Below, piece after piece: positions 43,204-54,578 of a stretch of 64,000 bases of DNA. Below the pieces are notes generated by a model. The model saw nothing but the letters and a program-made list of their open reading frames with translations, did no database searches and was not told the origin of the DNA. Within the stretch, counting starts at the first letter, position 1. Every line of letters begins with the position of its first letter. Origin of the DNA: JBCCJA01 sp039045975 (GTDB lineage Bacteria; Planctomycetota; Planctomycetia; Planctomycetales; Planctomycetaceae); NCBI GenBank assembly GCA_039045975.1, contig JBCCJA010000015.1, positions 1-64,000 of the forward strand. The letters are read 5' to 3'. The position numbers were made by a program, and so were the translations under genes.

Positions 43204-45099
43204 ATGTCCGAGCCCGTCTCCCGTATCCCTCAGAGGCCACATACCGGCCCGCTGCCGTCGTCGGACCCGTCCGACGGCGGCCGGCCGTTGGTTCCGAACG
43301 ACGCCAGCGAGCCGCACGCCCGCAGTTGGCCGGCGCTCCTGTTCGTCCTCGCACAGGCGGCGGCCGTGATGATCCCGAAGCGGATCGACCCCAGCGGCAC
43401 GGCGGCGTTCTTCGGGGCGGTCTTTTCCGGGCCGGTGTGCCTGCTGCTCGTCGCGGCCTGGTGGACATCTTTCAGCAGGGTCCGTTGGGCGTGGAAGTGG
43501 CCGGTCATCGTGACGTATTGCGGCGCTTACGGGCTGCTGGTCGTGTTCGGTCACGAGTCGACCGGCGGCGGCGTGTCGCCGGTCGCGGCGGCGATGCCGG
43601 CCGCGACGACGGCCGGCGTGATCGCGTTCGGGCTGACCTATTTGCGTCCGACGCCGATGCGGGTCGGGTGGTCGTCGCTGGCGATCGCGGTCACGTTCGG
43701 TGTGTTCGGGTTGGTCGAGGTCGACGGCTTCAGCGGCGATTTCACGCGGACCTACGCCCGCTGGCGGTGGACGCCCTCGGCCGAGGAGGCGTACCTCGAC
43801 GGGCTCGCCGCGGACGACGTCGTCGTCACGGTCGCGGACGATGCGGTGCGGATCTCCGGGGCCGCGTGGCCCGGCTTCCGCGGTCCGGCCGGCGACGGCT
43901 CCGTCGCCGGCGTGACGCTCGCGACCGACTGGGACGCCGACCCGCCGCGGGAAGTCTGGCGTCGTCCGGTCGGCCCGGCCTGGTCGAGCTTCGCCTACGT
44001 CGACGGGCGTCTGTTCACGCAGGAACAGCGGGGCGACGAGGAGGCCGTCGTCTGCTGGGACGCCGGCACCGGCCGGGAGATCTGGTCCCACCTCGACGCG
44101 ACGCGGTTCACCGAGGCGGTCGGCGGCGTCGGCCCCCGCGCGACGCCGACGGTCGCCGGCGGACGCGTCTACGCCGTCGGCGCGAACGGGACGGTGAACT
44201 GCCTCGACGCGGCGACGGGCTCAGCCGTTTGGAGCCGTGACCTCGTCGCCGACAGCGGGACGCCGGTCCCGATCTGGGGCTTTGCGAGTTCCCCTGCGGT
44301 CACGGAATCGAGGGTCATCGTGATGGCCGGCGGGCCGAAGGCCGAGGGCGAAGACCTGACTTCCGAACAGAAGCGGGCCCCGTACGACAAGTCGGTCATC
44401 GCCTACGACCGCGACACCGGCGAGGTCGCGTGGACCGCCGCGGCGGGCCGGAAGAGCTACGCCAGCCCGGCGGTCGTGACGCTCGCCGGGCGGCTTCAGG
44501 TGCTCGTCGTCACCGACGTCGGGCTCGACGCGTTCGACCCGGCCGACGGGGCGGTGCTGTGGTCGCACCGGCTGGTCGACGGCGTGTTCGGCATCCGCAA
44601 CATCCAGCCGGCGGTCGTGTCCGCGACCGATGTCGTCCTCCCGCCCAGTGACAGCGGCGTGATGCGACGGCTCCGCGTCGTCGAGACCGCCGACGGCTAC
44701 GACGCCGAGGTCGTCTGGGAGGCGAAAACGTTCAAGCCGAACTTCAACGATTACGTCGTCGCCGACGGGCACGCGTACGGGTTCGACGTGCACATCTTCG
44801 CGTCGGTCGACCTGTCGGACGGCAGCCGCAACTGGAAGCGGGGCCGGTACGGGTTCGGGCAGGTCGTACTGCTCGACGACGCCGTACAGCTGCTCGTCAC
44901 GACGGAGAACACGGGCGAACTCGTGCTGCTCGCCGCCGACCCGGGGGGGCACGAGGAACTCGCCCGCATCGACACCGTGTCGGGCAAGGCGTGGAACCAC
45001 CCGATCGTCGTCGGCCGTTACGTGTTCGTCCGCAGCGACGAAGAGGCGGTCTGTTTCGAGTTGCCGCTGGCGGAGACGACGCGACTGGCGACGCGGTGA
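43204..45099 (+). CDS. Membrane-anchored PQQ-type beta-propeller protein B
   Basis: 631 residues, tandem paralogue of the preceding gene with the same layout, starting MSEPVSRIPQRPHTGPLPSS. Membrane block (PAATTAGVIAFGLTYL and others), then WPGFRGPAGDGSVAGV and blades such as CWDAGTGREIWSH, CLDAATGSAVWSRDL, AYDRDTGEVAWTAAAGRK, SVDLSDGSRNWKRGRYG. Spacing between the two genes is 88 bp. Divergence is spread along the whole length, so the duplication is old and both copies appear maintained. Confidence 0.85.
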   Translation: MSEPVSRIPQRPHTGPLPSSDPSDGGRPLVPNDASEPHARSWPALLFVLAQAAAVMIPKRIDPSGTAAFFGAVFSGPVCLLLVAAWWTSFSRVRWAWKWPVIVTYCGAYGLLVVFGHESTGGGVSPVAAAMPAATTAGVIAFGLTYLRPTPMRVGWSSLAIAVTFGVFGLVEVDGFSGDFTRTYARWRWTPSAEEAYLDGLAADDVVVTVADDAVRISGAAWPGFRGPAGDGSVAGVTLATDWDADPPREVWRRPVGPAWSSFAYVDGRLFTQEQRGDEEAVVCWDAGTGREIWSHLDATRFTEAVGGVGPRATPTVAGGRVYAVGANGTVNCLDAATGSAVWSRDLVADSGTPVPIWGFASSPAVTESRVIVMAGGPKAEGEDLTSEQKRAPYDKSVIAYDRDTGEVAWTAAAGRKSYASPAVVTLAGRLQVLVVTDVGLDAFDPADGAVLWSHRLVDGVFGIRNIQPAVVSATDVVLPPSDSGVMRRLRVVETADGYDAEVVWEAKTFKPNFNDYVVADGHAYGFDVHIFASVDLSDGSRNWKRGRYGFGQVVLLDDAVQLLVTTENTGELVLLAADPGGHEELARIDTVSGKAWNHPIVVGRYVFVRSDEEAVCFELPLAETTRLATR

Positions 45100-45162
45100 A
45101 GAGCCCGCTCCCTCCCGCCGACCCTCTCCCCGGGGAAGCGTCGGAGCGGGTAGACTGCGTCC

Positions 45163-45750
45163 ATGTCGACCGCCTGGGAACGCCTCTCGACCGCCGACCG
45201 GATGGTGCTCGCTGTGGAGAAGGTCCGCGAACGGCTGCTTAAAACGACGGCGGCCCTGACCGCCGGCGGCGTGCGGCACGCGATCGCGGGCGGGAACGCC
45301 GTCGCAGCGCACGTCGCCCGGGTCGAGCCGGCCGCGGTGCGGAATACGCAGGACGTCGACGTGCTGCTCGACCGTGACGATCTCTCGGCCGCCGAGGCGG
45401 CGATGACGGCCGCCGGGTTCGAGTTCCGGCACGCCGGCGGCGTCTCCTTTTTCCGCGAGCCGGGCGGCAAGTTCCGCGACGCGGTGCATCTCGTCTTCGC
45501 GGGCGAGAAAGTCCGCGACGAGTACGTCGCCGCGGCCCCGGGCCTCGACGAGGTCGACACGCGGGACGCGTTCCCGGTCGTGTCGCTCGAGGCGCTGGTC
45601 CGGATGAAGCTGACGAGTTTTCGAGATAAAGACCGGACACACTTGCGCGACTTCATCGACGTCGGCCTGATCGACGCGTCGTGGCCCGGACGGTTCGTGG
45701 CCGATCTCGGCGACCGCCTGCAGGCGTTACTCGACGACCCGGACGGCTGA
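45163..45750 (+). CDS. Nucleotidyltransferase-fold protein
   Basis: 195 residues. AGGVRHAIAGGNAVAAHVAR and NTQDVDVLLDRDDLSAAEAAM show the G-G/N, then D-x-D pattern of the nucleotidyltransferase (MNT/AbiEii-like) fold. Followed by ALVRMKLTSFRDKDRTHLRDFIDVGLID, which also occurs in such families. It may modify RNA or protein, or be the nucleotidyltransferase of a toxin-antitoxin pair; no HEPN or antitoxin partner is adjacent. Follows the propeller genes by 63 bp. Confidence 0.7.
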   Translation: MSTAWERLSTADRMVLAVEKVRERLLKTTAALTAGGVRHAIAGGNAVAAHVARVEPAAVRNTQDVDVLLDRDDLSAAEAAMTAAGFEFRHAGGVSFFREPGGKFRDAVHLVFAGEKVRDEYVAAAPGLDEVDTRDAFPVVSLEALVRMKLTSFRDKDRTHLRDFIDVGLIDASWPGRFVADLGDRLQALLDDPDG

Positions 45751-45774
45751 GACATGGGCCCGGTGCTATTTTCC

Positions 45775-45792
45775 GTGACCCGTCGGGGTCAC
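45775..45792. terminator. Weak hairpin between convergent genes
   Basis: GTGACCC (45775-45781), loop GTCG, GGGTCAC (45786-45792) between the nucleotidyltransferase-fold gene and DUF1223, overlapping the DUF1223 stop. No T-tract follows on either strand, so termination is only a possibility. Confidence 0.3.
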
Positions 45793-46598
45793 TGCCGAGG
45801 GTCGACCCGGGTCGCGGCGACGATCGGGCCGATCGCCGTTTCGCTGACCCACACGACGACCTCTTCGTCGTCGTCCGATGCGGTCCGCGACAACGCGATC
45901 GTCGCCGTGCCGTCCGCGTTGAGTTCGGCCGTCACCGCCTCGCGGACGATGTTGACGTGCGACAGTGTCCGCCCCCGGTTCTCGCCCGCGTCGACCGCTG
46001 ACGTGGCCGACCGCAGCGTCCGGACCGCCGTCGCGACATAGTCTTTGCCGGCTTCCAGGCCGTCCGCGTCGACCCGGAGCCAGGTCTTCTGTCTGTCGGC
46101 GCGGTCAAAGGCCGCGGTCAGCGTCACGGCGGGCGTCGCGTCGAGGGCCGCGGCCACCGTGTCGACCATCCGCCTGACGTCCGAGCCGACGAACTCCACC
46201 GCGCCGTTGACGACCGCCTGCGGCGTATAACTCCGACCCGACGCGAGTGCCCGGGCATATCGCCGCTGCCTCGCGGAATAGGCCGGGTCGCCGAAACGGT
46301 CGGGCCAACCGAGCCCGTCCCAGTAATCGACGTGATACCCGACCGCATAGACCGGCGAGCCGGTCTTGCGGGCGTGCCGGTCGAGGGCGGCGAGCACTTC
46401 GTCGGCCGGCGGACAGCTGCTGCAGCCCTCCGACGTAAAAAATTCGACGACGGCGAAGCCCGAGCCCGCAAGGGCTTCCGCGGCGATGACCTCGCGTGGG
46501 GTCACGGAAACCGCCCATACCGTCGCGAGCGAACCGGTCACGGCCGCGGCGACGGCGATGCCCCGGAAGACCCGTGCGTTCGGTCGTTGCCCCCGCAT
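45789..46598 (-). CDS. DUF1223 thioredoxin-fold secreted protein
   Basis: 269 residues with an N-terminal signal anchor (IAVAAAVTGSLATVWAVSV). AVVEFFTSEGC59SSC62PPADEVLAAL is the DUF1223 signature, a CxxC in thioredoxin-like position; YAVGYHVDYWDGLGWPDRFGDPAYSARQ and SYTPQAVVNG complete it. Periplasmic redox role is likely but the substrate is unknown. Divergent from DUF1570 with a 90-bp gap holding both promoters. Confidence 0.85.
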   Translation of the reverse strand: MRGQRPNARVFRGIAVAAAVTGSLATVWAVSVTPREVIAAEALAGSGFAVVEFFTSEGCSSCPPADEVLAALDRHARKTGSPVYAVGYHVDYWDGLGWPDRFGDPAYSARQRRYARALASGRSYTPQAVVNGAVEFVGSDVRRMVDTVAAALDATPAVTLTAAFDRADRQKTWLRVDADGLEAGKDYVATAVRTLRSATSAVDAGENRGRTLSHVNIVREAVTAELNADGTATIALSRTASDDDEEVVVWVSETAIGPIVAATRVDPRQ

Positions 46599-46687
46599 AA
46601 TCGTGCCTCTACGTTCGTGAAGCTGGGCTTACGGACGTATGACGCTCCGGGCCCCGGACGTCTTACCTCCGATCACTCATCTCGCAA

Positions 46688-48127
46688 ATGACTCGTCCCG
46701 CCGCCGCCGTCGGGCTCGTCTTCGCGACGCTCTGCGGGTCGGCCGTCGCGGACGTCTACACGCTGGCCGACGGCACGACGGTCGAGGGCGAGACGTACGT
46801 GACCGGCCCGGGCGGCGTGTGGGTCATGCGGCCGAGCGGGCGGCTGAAGTATTTGGCCGGGCCGCCCGAGCGGACCGTCGCCGAGCCCTCCGCGCCCTGG
46901 ACGACCGGCGACATGGTCGACGACCTGGAGGCGACGCTCGGGCCGGCGGCCCAGATTTCGGTCCGGGCGCCGTTCGTGATCGCGTTCGTGCCCGAGGGCC
47001 GGCTCGTCGGTATGCAGGCCCGGCGGGCCCGTGGCGTGGTCAACACCGCCGCCAAGTTCTTTAAGAACTGCGAACGCGTCTTCGAGACCTTCTGCCGCCG
47101 CGCCCGAGTGCCGCTGACCAAGTCCGAATATCCGCTCGCGGTCCTGATTTTCGAATCGGACGTTGCGTTTAATGAGTATTCCGACGCGTCGCGGTCCGAC
47201 TCGCTCGCGGCCTCGCGGGTCGCCGGTTTTTATTCCCCGGTCGAGAATCACCTCGTATTAAGACTCTCGGAGTGTGACGATTTCCAGACCCCGCTGCACG
47301 AGGCGATCCACGTCTTCACGTTTAATCTCGGGCTCGCGAACAGGCTCGCCCCGCTGCCGACGTGGTGGGTCGAGGGGATCGCGTCTTCGTTCGCGAACAA
47401 CGAGACCGACATCTCCGTCGGCCCGCAGGCCCTGAATCGGAATTACGTCCGCACGGCGCTCGCCGAGCGTGCGATCGACTGGGACGACATGATCCGCGGG
47501 CGGATCGCGTTTTATAACAACGACTCGATCCACCGGGCCTACGCGCAGGGCTGGATGCTGCACTGGTACCTGGTGAACGCTTACCCGAAGCCTTACCTCG
47601 AATACGTGAAGGCCCTCGGCGAACGCGTCCCGGGGGTTCGATCCCGGCCCGACGAGGTCGCGACGTTCACCCGCTTCTTTAAGAAGTCTCCCGGAGAGAT
47701 CCAGGCCGAGGCCCGGCAGGCGTTGGCCGTCGCCGACCGCCGCTCGCCCGAACAGAAACTCCCGGCCGGGCTCAGCCGCACGCGTGACAGCCTCGGCGTC
47801 GTCGAGCTCAAGGCCGTCGGCGGCCGCGGCGGGATGCGGGCCGGGGGACGACTGCAAAACGCCTCGACGATCCGCCCGCTCGCGTTCGTCGTCCGGGTCG
47901 AGACGACCGACGGCCTTTATGCCCAGTGGTACTATCCGGAGGTCGACCCCCGTGTCTGGGTGTCGTTAGCCCCGCAAGTACCGTCATTGCCGATGCGTGG
48001 CGCGACGCCCGGACGCGGCGTGCCTGCCGGCTCGTTCTTCGTCCGGATCGAGTCGGCCGTCCCCGGCTCGGAACAGGCCGAGGCGTGGGCGGCGGGCCGC
48101 TTCCGGGTGCCCGAATTCCGGCCTTAA
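46688..48127 (+). CDS. DUF1570 metallopeptidase-like secreted protein
   Basis: 479 residues; signal peptide MTRPAAAVGLVFATLCGSAVA. Residues 204-208 are H-E-A-I-H (LHEAIHVFTFNLG), and WWVEG (Glu229) lies 21 residues on, a gluzincin-like zinc site typical of DUF1570. NYVRTALAERAIDWDDM, AYAQGWMLHWYLV and FTRFFKKSPGEIQ also fit. The extra C-terminal 110 residues form a beta-rich domain. Secreted peptidase function is likely but not shown for the family. Occasional AT-ending codon clusters (e.g. 47058, 47510) occur. Confidence 0.82.
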   Translation: MTRPAAAVGLVFATLCGSAVADVYTLADGTTVEGETYVTGPGGVWVMRPSGRLKYLAGPPERTVAEPSAPWTTGDMVDDLEATLGPAAQISVRAPFVIAFVPEGRLVGMQARRARGVVNTAAKFFKNCERVFETFCRRARVPLTKSEYPLAVLIFESDVAFNEYSDASRSDSLAASRVAGFYSPVENHLVLRLSECDDFQTPLHEAIHVFTFNLGLANRLAPLPTWWVEGIASSFANNETDISVGPQALNRNYVRTALAERAIDWDDMIRGRIAFYNNDSIHRAYAQGWMLHWYLVNAYPKPYLEYVKALGERVPGVRSRPDEVATFTRFFKKSPGEIQAEARQALAVADRRSPEQKLPAGLSRTRDSLGVVELKAVGGRGGMRAGGRLQNASTIRPLAFVVRVETTDGLYAQWYYPEVDPRVWVSLAPQVPSLPMRGATPGRGVPAGSFFVRIESAVPGSEQAEAWAAGRFRVPEFRP

Positions 48128-48193
48128 TGCTTCGATCAGTCGGGCCGTCGCCACTCACGTCGGCCCGCCGGCAATGCCGGCCGAGTCACGCCG

Positions 48194-49528
48194 TCAGCGG
48201 AAGAATTTCTCGACGACGGCTTCGGCCATGACGTCGGCGAGCATTGTCTCCTGACTCGCCTTGCGGCGTTCTGCGACGATCTTCTGGCGGATCTGTTCTT
48301 GAACTTTCTCGACCGGCGTGCGGCCCGGCTCGTCGCGTTCGGTGACGCGGACGATCACGAAAGCATCGTCCTGTTCGAAGACTTTGCTGAACGAACCGAC
48401 GGGGGCCGCGAACAGGGCGTTGTCGATCTCCGCGTCCTCGACTTCGCCCGGCTCGACCCAGTCGTACTGGCCGCCGCGGTCGGCCCTGTCGCCGTCGGAG
48501 TGCTTACGGATCACGTCGCCGAAGGCGGTGCCGGTTTTAAGATCGGCCATGACCCCTTCGAGCCGGTCGATCGCCGCGGCCCGCCCGCCCGACCGCGGGA
48601 TCGAGATCACGAGCTGCTGCCAGCGGGCCCGGGCCTTGTGGCTGAACTCGTCCAGGTGCGTGTTGTAATAGTCGAGAATGTCCTGACGCCCGATCGGCCT
48701 GTCGGCCGGCTTGTGCATCGACGCCCAGATGCCGGCCTTCTGCTGCATGCGGAACATCTCTTCGAGGCCCTGCAGCGACTGGCCCTGCTTGACGAGCTCT
48801 TCGCTCAACTCGGCCCGGGTTTCGACCTTCGAGCGGGCCATCATCTTTTCGACTTCTTCTTGCCACGCGTCGGACATGACCTCGTCGATCTGCTCGAGCT
48901 GTTCGGCCTCGAGCGCGTTCTCGCCCGCCTGTGCGAGGATCACCCGCTCGATGTGCGAGTCGAGCCGCCGCTTCAAGATCAGCCGTTTGAATTCCTGCGA
49001 CGCCCCCTCGGGCACGATCTGCCCGTCGGGCGTCAGGCCGCCCTCCATCGCCTCGACCTCGTTCAGCCGCCCGCGGAAGGGCTCGAAGACGGCGGCGGCG
49101 AGGATCGGCTGCGAGTTCACCGTCGCGACGATCGTCGAGTCTTCGATCGGGTCGTTCGGGCCGATCAGCAGCGACGGCCCGGTCGCGGTCGCCTCCGCGA
49201 TTTCCATCCGGGCGAAGTCGGCGAACGCCCCCTCGTCGGCCGAAGCCGAGGCGGTGCGGAAGCTGCCGTCGTCCGCTCCGGCGGCGTCTTGGGCCCGGGC
49301 GATGGCGGCCTGCTTGGCGATCGCCTGCTCGCGGAGCCGCTCGTCGTCGGCCGCGATCGCCTCTTCGGAGTTGAACCGCGGCGGCGGCGGGCCGACGACC
49401 GGGTTCGGGACCGACGGGCTCTTGCGCAGCGACTCACAGCCGACCGAAGTGACAAGCAATAATGCCGTAAACGCAATGCCTCGAATGGCTTGCGTAAATC
49501 TGTGTCGTTCCGATGGGGTGGCGAACAT
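48194..49528 (-). CDS. PpiC/SurA-type peptidyl-prolyl isomerase lipoprotein
   Basis: 444 residues; signal peptide with lipobox TSVGC at about Cys31. A SurA-N-like helical region (residues about 125-290, EVMSDAWQEEVEKMMARSKVETRAELSEEL) is followed by a parvulin domain (RARWQQLVISIPRSGG, FGDVIRKHSDGDRADRGGQYDWVEPGEVEDAEIDNALFAAPVGSFSKVFEQDDAFVIVRVTER). Likely a periplasmic foldase for outer-membrane proteins, anchored by lipid. Acts on the same class of clients as the beta-barrel-like protein at 39.8 kb. Confidence 0.85.
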   Translation of the reverse strand: MFATPSERHRFTQAIRGIAFTALLLVTSVGCESLRKSPSVPNPVVGPPPPRFNSEEAIAADDERLREQAIAKQAAIARAQDAAGADDGSFRTASASADEGAFADFARMEIAEATATGPSLLIGPNDPIEDSTIVATVNSQPILAAAVFEPFRGRLNEVEAMEGGLTPDGQIVPEGASQEFKRLILKRRLDSHIERVILAQAGENALEAEQLEQIDEVMSDAWQEEVEKMMARSKVETRAELSEELVKQGQSLQGLEEMFRMQQKAGIWASMHKPADRPIGRQDILDYYNTHLDEFSHKARARWQQLVISIPRSGGRAAAIDRLEGVMADLKTGTAFGDVIRKHSDGDRADRGGQYDWVEPGEVEDAEIDNALFAAPVGSFSKVFEQDDAFVIVRVTERDEPGRTPVEKVQEQIRQKIVAERRKASQETMLADVMAEAVVEKFFR

Positions 49529-49750
49529 GGCGGCTGAGGACGGCGATCACGGGACCGGTCGGACCGACGAACGCGGTCCTAACGATTCCATCGGTCGCGA
49601 AGGGGTCGCGACGTGAGCCCGAGGGGGCGACGGAGCGTAGTTCGGGACTGTGGTTGGCTGGAAGGGCAGCTAAACCCTTCGCCGGCCTCGATTTCAGTCA
49701 GGCTGTGGCACCGATGGACTCCATGTTTTCCAACGGCGTACACTGTTCAT

Positions 49751-50452
49751 GTGAATGATCATCTCGAAACCGCCGGATCTTCCTCCGATGCCGTTTCATT
49801 CGTCGGCTTGGGCCTCTATGCGCCTGCCGATGCAGCGCGACTACTCGGCGTTCCTGTCGACCGAATGCACCGCTGGTCAGGCGATCGGAAAGACTCGATT
49901 CCAGTTATCGAGCGACGATTGAAGCGCGAAGGACTGTTGACGTTCGCGGAGCTGATGGAACTGCACTTCGTCAGACGGTTCCGTGATCGGGGCGTTTCGC
50001 TAAAGGCCGTCCGCAAAGCCGCGAAACGTGCCGCGTCACTTTTCGGCACGAAGTATCCACTTTCTTCGGCACGCTTTGACACGGACGGTTCGTCGATCTT
50101 CGCGACACTCCAACGTGATGCCGAAGAACCCGGACTTGTCGAAGACCTCGCGCGATGCCAGTTGGTTTTTCCGCAAATCATTCGGCCCTTTTTTAAGAAC
50201 CTCGAATACGAGAAGGGCCGAGACGAAGTCGCCCGGTTTTGGCCAGAAGGACGGGACGGTCGAATCGTGCTCGACCCGGCCCGACGGTTCGGAAGGCCTC
50301 TTGATGCCGAAACCGGAGTCGCGGTAGAGACTCTCGTGACCGCCTTTCACAAGGCTTATGGCGGCGATGCGGAGGGGGTCGCGTTCGAGTTCGATGTCCC
50401 GGTCGCGGCGGTCGAAGCCGCGGTCGCATTCGATCGTTCGCTCGCGTCGTGA
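49751..50452 (+). CDS. VapB45-like antitoxin (HTH plus DUF433)
   Basis: 233 residues from GTG at 49751 (MNDHLETAGSSSDAV); the frame runs further upstream without family sequence. GLYAPADAARLLGVPVDRMHRW is a MerR-like HTH, LLTFAELMELHFVRRFRDRGVSLKAVRKAAKRA follows, and the C-terminus has DUF433-type GVAFEFDVPVAAVEAAVAFD. Size and order match VapB45 of mycobacteria. The stop overlaps the toxin start by 4 bp (GTGA). GC-poor relative to neighbours, suggesting transfer. Confidence 0.78.
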   Translation: MNDHLETAGSSSDAVSFVGLGLYAPADAARLLGVPVDRMHRWSGDRKDSIPVIERRLKREGLLTFAELMELHFVRRFRDRGVSLKAVRKAAKRAASLFGTKYPLSSARFDTDGSSIFATLQRDAEEPGLVEDLARCQLVFPQIIRPFFKNLEYEKGRDEVARFWPEGRDGRIVLDPARRFGRPLDAETGVAVETLVTAFHKAYGGDAEGVAFEFDVPVAAVEAAVAFDRSLAS

Positions 50453-50823
50453 GGGTCGTCTTCGACGAGAATATTTCTTACCGACTTGTCGAAGTTCTAC
50501 GTCTGCTCGGCGAGGCCGATCTGGAGCACGTCGTTGAGTCTTTCCCGCCGGGAACGCCCGATGTCGATATTCTGGTGAGCTTTCGAGACGCCGATGTGCT
50601 TTACGTCACGGCAGACTTGAAAAATCGGACTCGGCCGATCGAACGGATCGTAATCCGTTCTTCATCGGCACGGGTCGTGGTGCTCGGCCGCTTCTTCTCG
50701 AAACTCACGCTGTTCGATAAGGCGGCATGGCTGCTCAAGCATTGGCGTTCGTTACGTGCAAACGGAGAGGTTCTGCGGATCGGCCAGATAAAAGAGATTC
50801 GGCCCGGCGGAAAGCTCATATGA
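50449..50823 (+). CDS. VapC45-like PIN-domain toxin
   Basis: 124 residues. MRVVFDENISYRLVEVLRLLGE opens the VapC45/DUF5615-like PIN fold with acidic Asp6 and Glu7; PDVDILVSFRDADVLYVTADLKNR supplies the remaining acidic residues. Probable RNase toxin neutralised by the upstream protein. GTG start at 50449 overlaps the antitoxin stop, the usual coupling for such pairs. Ends 40 bp from the mfd stop, convergent. Confidence 0.8.
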   Translation: MRVVFDENISYRLVEVLRLLGEADLEHVVESFPPGTPDVDILVSFRDADVLYVTADLKNRTRPIERIVIRSSSARVVVLGRFFSKLTLFDKAAWLLKHWRSLRANGEVLRIGQIKEIRPGGKLI

Positions 50824-50863
50824 ACCGGCAGACCCCGTGAGACTGAGATCGCGGGACGTCGAA

Positions 50864-54133
<3,270 letters not shown>

Positions 54134-54409
54134 GGGGGGATCGTAGCGGTCGCCCGGTCGCCGTCCCACCGCGACGGCCGTCCGTCGGGGGCGGCTCCGT
54201 AAGCCGCTTTTCGGACTGGTTTTACGGATTTTGCCGGGACGACGGGCCGCATCACGGGATGCTCACATGTGTCGACCCACCCGCGAGTGCATGTGGATTC
54301 GAAAATATGAATCGAAAACCCGACTGGGTCACATTGACGCACCCCCCGGCGGCCGAATAACTGGAGGCACCGACGCGCTCACACGCCGCCCCTCGACGAG
54401 GAGTCTGCG

Positions 54410-54556
54410 ATGGAAGAGACGACGTTTCGGCCTCACGGCCAGCGGGATGCAGCACGACTACAGGCCGGTTCGCGGTTCGTTTCCGCGGTGCTCTCGGCCG
54501 CGATGACGCTGCTCGCGGCCGTCGTCTGTGCCGCGATCGGCATGAGCCTCGGCTGA
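54410..54556 (+). CDS. Tiny membrane protein (48 aa)
   Basis: ATG at 54410 has GAGGAG 7-8 bases upstream. Sequence MEETTFRPHGQRDAARLQAG, then one hydrophobic helix (AVLSAAMTLLAAVVCAAIGM). Third positions are GC-rich in the second half. It lies between mfd and a convergent sulfatase with nothing else around. Function unknown. Upstream, 54295-54330 is AT-rich (GATTCGAAAATATGAATC, an imperfect palindrome) and could be its promoter. Confidence 0.55.
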   Translation: MEETTFRPHGQRDAARLQAGSRFVSAVLSAAMTLLAAVVCAAIGMSLG

Positions 54557-54578
54557 CGTCGGGCGGACCTCAGGGCGA

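Noticed and set aside
41241..43205. 654-codon open frame antisense to propeller protein A
   Set aside because: Arg/Asp-rich low-quality protein mirroring the repeats of the sense gene; a GC-rich shadow.
47630..47650. GGTTCGATCCC, looks like a tRNA T-arm
   Set aside because: It lies within the DUF1570 coding sequence and no cloverleaf can be built around it.
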